This document shows positions 34,292 to 45,218 of a stretch of 45,218 bases of DNA, piece after piece; the stretch's first letter is position 1; each line of letters starts with the position of its first letter. Under the pieces are notes generated by a model. It saw nothing but the letters and a program-made list of their open reading frames with translations, made no database searches and was not told the origin of the DNA. The position numbers and the translations under genes were made by a program. Source of the DNA: Ministeria vibrans ATCC 50519 (taxonomy: Eukaryota > Opisthokonta > Filasterea); the NCBI GenBank assembly GCA_943704425.1, contig CALSCP010000388.1:8703-53920 (forward strand). Direction: 5' to 3'.

Positions 34292-34432
34292 TCCTGATAG
34301 ATCACACTAAAAGCAGTGACTGCTAATCACTTCGAACTAACTACAAAGTACAAAGTGTGACTCGATCACTCATTATTATCACCGATACGCACAGATTCAC
34401 CACTACACTCTGATCCATACCCCGTACGCACG
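34292..34432. promoter_or_regulatory. Probable bidirectional promoter, M15 peptidase / MetRS
   Basis: This 141-bp stretch lies between divergent start codons of a secreted peptidase and a housekeeping synthetase. No element is identified. Confidence 0.4.
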
Positions 34433-34788
34433 ATGTCTAAGATCCGTGGAGCTGCCGGCTCCATCCAGGTTTGTCGTTCCCGTCGCACGAAACTGTCCTT
34501 CTCACTCCCTTCGCTTTGCAGCTGCTCAAGGCGTGTTTATTTGCAGCCACTGGGGGAAGAGACACCATCGACATTGAACGGACGGTACGTGCTTCAGCAT
34601 GGCCCAGTGGCGTTTCCGCTGACGAATCATCGAGCAGAACACGTTTTCCTTTTTTTTTTTTCCTTCTCTCTTGTGTGTCACACCTTTGATCCTCTCTCCC
34701 TTGTCCCATGCGGAGCGTCTGCCATAGCGCATCCTCCGACTCCTCGTTGTGTCTTGCTGGTGTTGTGTCATGGCGTCTCATGCGGCTG

Positions 34789-34819
<31 letters not shown>

Positions 34820-37800
34820 TCTCGCATGGACCTACAGGAGACGTCTGATGAAATTGCGCTGGTCGATGCCGATGGAAAGGTCATTGCTGCAGCCACGCTG
34901 GAGATTGGCCACGCGCTGCTGCCTCCGGGAAAACTTGGGGGCGGTGAAGCACTTCAGGTGTGGGCGGACACATTTGCGGTGGGAGAGGAGTCTGGCGATT
35001 GGGCTGAGGTTGAGGCAAAGCTGTCGACTGCGGCGACGCTGGTGAACCTGTCGGTGTATGCGACGGTGTCGTTGGCGCCGCCAGCCACGGCGGTGTACTC
35101 GGCAAGCGAAGAGTGGCGCACTGCGATGGCCTCCGCTCACTGGTCGATCTTTGAGAGTGCCCACCGTCTGTCGGGCACGGACGCGCCGGCTGTGTCGGCC
35201 GACGTGGCCGCTGAAGCCGCTGCGCAGTCGGCGAACCTTCTTGCCGCCGAACACACAGCCATCCGCTCGGAGTGGAGCAAGGGTGAAAATGCCGGAGGTG
35301 GTCTGGCCGAGACGGTGGCAGCACGGGTGCACCCCATTCGTGCCGAAGACAACCAACGCAACATTCTCATCACGAGCGCGCTGCCATACGTGAACAACGT
35401 GCCGCACTTGGGCAACATCATTGGCTGTGTACTCTCGGCCGACGTCTTCTCGCGCTTTTGCCGCGCACGCAACTACAACGTGCTGTACGTATCGGGCACA
35501 GACGAGTACGGCACGGCAACAGAGGCACGCGCACAGGAGGAAGGGGTCAGCGAACAGGTCATTTGCGACCGTTTCCACCACATTCACGCTGACATCTACC
35601 GCTGGTTCGACATTGACTTTGACTACTTTGGACGCACGAGCACCCCCGAGCAGACCGAGACGGCCCAGAGCATCTTCACCGACTGCGACGCTAACGGGTT
35701 CATCACGTCCAGCTCAATTGAGCAGTTTTACTGCGACAGCTGTGAGTCGTTCCTCGCCGATCGCTTCCTGCGCGGCACTTGTCCGCACTGTCACAAGGCC
35801 GACTCGCGCGGCGATCAGTGCGACGCATGCGGCAAGCTTATTGGCACGGGCGCAGAGGCTCTTCAGCCTCCCATCACATGCGCTCGCAAGGTCCATGCGG
35901 GCGATGGCTCCGCTCCGCAAGTCTGCCGCAACACCCCCAACATGCGCACGTCCCGCCATCTCTTTTTGTCCCTCGACAAGCTTCAGGAAAGCCTGCTAGA
36001 CTGGTCGCAAAAGGTACACGATTGTATATTATCTCATGTCATTGGATTGGGCCTACCTGAATTTTTATGTTTTTACCCTCAAGTCGTCGGAGAAGGGCGC
36101 ATGGACCAGCACCGCCACAAAAATCACCTCATCGTGGCTCAAAGGGCAACTACATGAGCGGTGTATCTCACGGGATCTCAGGTGGGGCATTCCGGTGCCC
36201 AAGGAGGGATTCCAATCCAAAGTGTTTTACGTGTGGTTTGATGCGCCCATTGGATACCACTCGATAACCCGCTGCTACAGCCAGGACGTGTACCGCAGCT
36301 GGTGGCACAATCCCGACCACGTCCAACTCTACCAGTTTATGGCTAAGGTCTAGACCGAAACCGATTCACTTGCTGTCAAAAACGTAGCCTCTTATACTCT
36401 CTCTACTGCTGGTGGGGGGATTTTTCTTCGTATAGGACAATGTGCCGTTCCACTCAGTCATGTTCCCGGCCAGTCTTATTGCCGCCGGGGGCACGCCCAC
36501 CATGCTCCACCATCTCAACGCCATTGAGTATCTCCAGTATGAAGGCACAAAGTTCAGGTATAAAACATAAAGTATCAAAGACGAGACGTTGTCCATACTC
36601 ATGCACACTGACACAATGGTAATCTATTACCTGGACAGCAAATCGAATGGGGTGGGAGTGTTTGGTGACAAGGCCAAGCAGACCAAGGTGGCCGCCGACA
36701 TCTTCCGTTTCTATCTGCTCAGTATTCGCCCTGAGAATGCCGACACTGACTTTTCCTGGCAAGAGTTTGTCGATCGTGCAAACGGTAAGAACGTGTTGGA
36801 GTTGATTAATATCTTTTTACACCTTTCTTTTTTTTATTTTTTTTATAGGGGAACTTGTGTCCAACTTTGGGAATTTCTGTCTGCGGTCACTGACGTTCTG
36901 CTTCAAGTTCTTCGAGGGGGTAATTGTGCGGCCTGACTCAAGTGCTTTTACCGACGACGACATTGCACTCATTGCGGCGGTCAACAAGGAACTGCGCGAG
37001 TACATTGCACTGCTGGAAGCAGTCAAACTGCGCGATGCCATCCGGTGAGTGATTGCTATACATGTATGTGTGTGACTCATTGATTGGTTTATGTAGTGTT
37101 GTGATGAACGTGAGTCGTCTTGGCAATGGTTACATGCAAGCACAGCAGGCGTGGGTAAGCGATAAATTTTGAAAAAAAAAAGTTACGTTCTCTCCTTTCT
37201 TGCTGCTCACTCTATATTTGTTTAGACCCTGGTGAAGAATGAAGAGACCAAGGGACGCGCACACTTGGTGATCAGTTTGTGTGTGCATCTGACGCATCTG
37301 CTGGGGTCGCTAATGCAGCCGTACATGCCGTCGACGGCAGACAAGCTGGTGCGCGAGCAGCTGTGTGCCGAGCCGCTGCGGCTCACGGAGCGATGGGTGC
37401 CGTCGCTGGCGGACGGACACCGACTACCGCCCAAGCCCGAGGTGGACTCGGAGTCGGAGCCGGACTCGGACGCCGAGACGGACGGTGAGTTGCTCAAGCG
37501 CAAGGTCAAGGCCAAGCCATGGCCGCGTCCGCTCTTCAAGACAATCCGTCAGGTCAAGGTCGACAAGTGGAAGGCCAACTTTGGGGGGGACCAGAAGAAA
37601 GCGGATCCTGCGGAGCTAGTGCGTGTCGAGGCCGAGATCAAGACACAGGCCGAGAAGGTGCGTACATTGAAGGAGTCGGGGACGGCGGACGCCGCTGCGG
37701 TGAAGGTGGAGGTAGACGCATTGCTGGCGCTCAAGAAGCGACTGGCCGAGCTCACTGGTGAGGCACCAGCCAAGAAGAAGAGCAAGGGTAGCAAGGGCAA

Positions 37801-38080
37801 GGGAGCAGCAGCAACAACAACGACTACCACGGCGGGTGAAGCTAGCTCGAGTCAAGTACCGGTGGTCAAGAAGGAGTTTGATCCGGCGGAGAAGGCGCGA
37901 TTGGATGCGGCCATCGCGGCACAGGCACTCAAGGTGCGTGTGCTCAAGGAGGAGGTGACTGTCGACGCGGACGCGGTCAAGAGCGGTGTGGATGTACTGC
38001 TGCTCTTGAAGAAGGAGCTCGCTGAGTTGACGGGTGAGCCTGTGGATGGTGGAAAGAAGAAGAAGAACAAGAAGAAGTAA
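34433..38080 (+). CDS. MARS1: Cytosolic methionyl-tRNA synthetase with two C-terminal WHEP-type domains
   Basis: This enzyme charges tRNA-Met. Nine exons (34433-34468, 34522-34584, 34838-36013, 36084-36347, 36436-36557, 36639-36784, 36849-37044, 37097-37154, 37226-38080) give 971 residues. The N-terminal 200 residues look like the GST-like appended domain of animal MetRS. The class I signature is [14 protein letters not shown] (HIGH motif as HLGN, near residue 222) and the second is [12 protein letters not shown] (near 552). Between them are the zinc-knuckle cysteines ([20 protein letters not shown]) and [12 protein letters not shown] and YQFMAKDNVPFHS. The C-terminus holds two related helical hairpins with [19 protein letters not shown] and [19 protein letters not shown], the WHEP-type tRNA-binding module, each trailed by lysine-rich linkers. 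The donor at 36348 (GTCTAG) is weak but keeps homology. AATAAA overlaps the stop (38079-38084). Confidence 0.96.
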
Positions 38081-38252
38081 TAAATAAAAATTAACAATGT
38101 TTTTCACTACGCGATCGTTTTTTGTCTATCGTCAATCGTCATTATTGTGTCCCTTGGTCAGGGTGTCGACACGGTGTTGCTTTTCTTTTCGTTTGTGAGT
38201 AGTGGTGAATAAGTTTATAATTATAATTATTTTTACTTATTTTTCAATAATC

Positions 38253-43014
<4,762 letters not shown>

Positions 43015-43044
43015 AGAGACAGAGAGACAAACAGAGAGACAGAG

Positions 43045-43079
<35 letters not shown>

Positions 43080-43270
43080 ATGAGAGAGATTGTGTGTGAG
43101 ACGGAATTGCTGTTGTGTCTGAGAGAGAAAGTGAAAGGTTCTGTGTCTCGTTGATGATTATAAAATAAACACTTTTGACTGTTTGCTTTTTTAAGGTTTT
43201 TTATATATAAATTATTACATTTTTAATCACTGTGACATACAGATTGTGAAAGAGTTGATTGTGAAGCAGC
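43015..43270. terminator. Convergent 3' region, RhoGEF / IMPACT
   Basis: This 256-bp stretch contains GA and GT repeats (GT run about 43049-43076) and an AATAAA at 43164-43169 for the RhoGEF gene. Nothing coding is seen. Confidence 0.55.
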
Positions 43271-43457
43271 TCATCTCTTTTTCTTCTTTGAGCGCGACTC
43301 ATCGTTTGTCGACTGCACTGCGTTTGAGTCTTTGAGAATCTTTTCGGCTGCTCGATTGATGTGTTTGAAGCGGTCAGGGCCCAACTGGATTCCACCGTAC
43401 CAACGGGCCACAATCACAACGACATTGGTCGCGTCTGTGCAAACAGAAACAACAAAG

Positions 43458-43499
<42 letters not shown>

Positions 43500-44538
43500 T
43501 TTAGTTTTGTCTTGTTACGGAGTATGTCAAGCAAATGGGCAAGTCGTGCGCCTGCGCCGTGTTCTCCGTCGTCGTCGCAGTCACTGATGATCCGCGTTTC
43601 ATCGCCTTTACCTACCCAATAATAGATCAGATGAGAAAAATAAAAAGAGGGATGGAGGGAGAGAGAGAAAAAAAGGTAATTGAAAGAGAGGGGAGTGTGC
43701 GTGAGTGTTTGTGTGTTTGTGTGCCTGTGGGAGTAGCCACTCGATACGCTGTCATGTTGTGTGTCGCACGCGCCACTCGTCGGTTGCGTCGCTTGAGAGA
43801 CTCTATTGCTGCAAGCGCATCCTCGCGCGTTTCAACACGACACAAATACGCCTGAGACAAAACGAACGGTAAGCAAAAACCCGAAAGGCAACACAGACTC
43901 AAACGCACTCACCTGAAAGACACTCTTCCGATCAACAATCTGGTCGCCTTCGATGATCTCGTACGTCTCTTCTTCGCCTTGAGGTTCGTCGACAGCAAGG
44001 GGAGCCACTGCAGCAGCGAGTTCGTCCGCCCGTCGTGCGTCAGTCGGTGAGTGAGTTAGTGCGTCGTTCTCTGGTCCTTTCGCTTCCTTCGGTGTCCGCT
44101 CAGCGATGAAGTCCCGCAGGCTCTCTATCCACAGGTGAAGCACCTCGGCGCCGATGTTGTCCATGTACAGCTCCGACAGCTGCGAGTCGATGCGCGATCG
44201 GTCGCCAGAGCGCAAAGGAAAGTGTTCCGTCGCCAGATTGTACACTACGGAATTACGTCGAATATTTGGCGCGAACGAGAACATTCGTCTGAGTCAATAC
44301 CTGGAGGGGATAGCGACGGATAGGTAGGGGGCAGCGTGAAGGACAGCGTGACGCCCTGCAAGGCCAGTGGTCAGTTTCGTTCAAACAGAGAATGATTATA
44401 TTTTCGAACGGGCGATGAGTGATCACGAGCGATCGCCACTGAATAGCCGGCGCCGTCCTTTCGGAAGGCTGTGCCATATATGGCCTCGAGAGCCTCGATT
44501 TCGTACTCTTGACGACGTTCGTCCGATTCGTCGTCCAT
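43271..44538 (-). CDS. IMPACT: IMPACT/YIH1 (RWD domain plus UPF0029 domain; GCN2 regulator)
   Basis: IMPACT (yeast YIH1) competes with GCN2 for GCN1 through its RWD domain and so dampens eIF2-alpha phosphorylation in stress. Six exons in transcript order: 44538-44410, 44355-44301, 44244-43913, 43851-43725, 43611-43519 and 43434-43271, giving 299 residues. The RWD domain includes YEIEALEAIYGTAF and SFTLPPTYPSLSPP, an RWD-type YPxxxPP. The UPF0029 domain shows RRVARATHNMTAYRV, DCDDDGEHGAGARLAHLLDI and the signature NVVVIVARWYGGIQLGPDRF, then KHINRAAEKIL and a lysine-rich end. The exon 4 donor is not GT in any frame that joins exon 5 correctly; a GC donor (ACAG|GCAC) at 43724-43723 restores phase. 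The exon 5 acceptor could also be six bases further in (43605), which keeps the frame. Confidence 0.92.
43457..43498. repeat. (ATT)n trinucleotide run in IMPACT intron
   Basis: About twelve ATT units on the + strand between exons 5 and 6 of the IMPACT gene. Confidence 0.95.
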
Positions 44539-45090
44539 AATAAAATAAATGAATAAAAAATTCAGAAGATCGATAATAATTATTATGAACAACCAACAAA
44601 ATCGCGGAAAGTCAAAGTCCGATCGTTGTCTTTGAACACTCTGATTTAGATTACGAATTTCACTATATGTGTGCTCTTGACTCTTGTTAGTTGTTGAGTG
44701 AACTCGCTTCAACGTTAAGGATTCCACTACCGACTTGGATCAAATCACATTTACATAGTGGGAACATAGAGTCGCTCTCATGGGCTGTGAGACAGTTGCT
44801 GTGAATGTCATCGTCGAGTAGTCACTACGGAGTCCGTAGACTCAGACTCAAAGAGTCGGCTCACTCAAGTAGGCTCGCTGTGAGTCATTGTGAGTTTTAG
44901 GTTGGGTGTAAGTTTCGTCAAAGTGAGTGGACAGACCATGAATATTATAAGAGAATGTCTTCGTTCCTTTAAACAATAACACTACAGGACTGATCATGAC
45001 AAGTCACGCCAGCGCGGAATAAAATGAATTGGATACTTGCTAGTCACTAGTCACCAGAATTTAGAGTCGTGAGTCACTCACAATAGTTTA
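44539..45090. other. 552-bp intergenic region with recurring GAGTCACT/AGTCACT words
   Basis: No gene is supported here. The stretch is AT-rich near IMPACT, then contains several related words (GTCACTAGTCACC, GTGAGTCACTC, GAGTCATTGTGAG, AGTCACTAC) between about 44820 and 45080. It probably holds the IMPACT promoter and that of the gene at the right edge. Confidence 0.5.
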
Positions 45091-45218
45091 ATGTGGTCGA
45101 GTGAAAAAGTGGCGAACGCGCCTGATGAAATAGTGTCAATTCACCCTCAGCATAAGAAGCACAAAGAGAAAAAGACATCTTCAAGAAGGAAAACAACCTC
45201 CTCTCACACTAAGCCTCA
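45091..45218 (+). CDS. Possible 5' end of a further gene, truncated by the window edge
   Basis: An ATG at 45091 opens a frame that runs to the end of the window (42 codons). It reads MWSSEKVANAPDEIVSIH and then a strongly basic KKHKEKKTSSRRKTTSS stretch. The composition is more protein-like than the flanking DNA and the spacing from IMPACT fits a divergent gene. No family can be named, and a chance ORF is not excluded. Confidence 0.4.
   Translation, partial: MWSSEKVANAPDEIVSIHPQHKKHKEKKTSSRRKTTSSHTKP

Overview
This is a eukaryotic nuclear window. Nearly every gene is split by GT-AG introns, many of them only about 50-75 nt, and protein homology runs smoothly across the predicted junctions. 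There are no operons and no bacterial ribosome binding sites. Coding sequence is fairly GC-rich; introns and intergenic DNA are AT-rich and full of (GA)n, (GT)n, (ATT)n and poly-T runs. The gene set (epsilon-tubulin, HYLS1, RIC8, IMPACT, a GCKR-like protein, an SBF-type DENN/myotubularin, a syntrophin-like PDZ protein and a large EGF-repeat membrane protein) suggests a flagellated unicellular relative of animals, such as a choanoflagellate or another holozoan or amorphean protist. The species assignment is inference.

Layout, left to right: the 3' part of calreticulin (+); epsilon-tubulin (-, 15 exons); GCKR-like SIS-domain protein (+, 14 exons); SMYD-like SET protein (+); HYLS1 (-); V-ATPase subunit D (+); a 21-EGF-repeat single-pass membrane protein (+); an unrecognised coiled-coil protein (+); RIC8 (-); an unrecognised charged, proline-rich protein (-); a 2722-residue SBF-like DENN/pseudo-myotubularin/C1/PH protein (+); a secreted M15-type D,D-peptidase-like protein (-); cytosolic methionyl-tRNA synthetase (+); a PH/PDZ/RhoGEF/PH protein (+); IMPACT (-); and the possible start of one more gene at the right edge.

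The genes are packed tightly. Four pairs are divergent across 140-180 bp, and convergent pairs are separated by as little as 61 bp. Two centriole/basal-body genes (epsilon-tubulin and HYLS1) lie within 5 kb of each other, so the organism very probably builds canonical centrioles and cilia. RIC8, the RhoGEF and the SBF protein point to G-protein, Rho and Rab signalling at membranes. Calreticulin, V-ATPase D, MetRS and IMPACT are housekeeping genes.

The most unusual items are the syntrophin-like split-PH/PDZ module joined to a Dbl-type RhoGEF, an intron-bearing secreted peptidase of a mainly bacterial family with its metal-site residues intact, and a short motif (core ACAAAGTGATA) that recurs beside GA microsatellites in introns across the window. 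Exon coordinates were worked out by hand from splice signals, reading phase and homology, and were not checked against transcripts.
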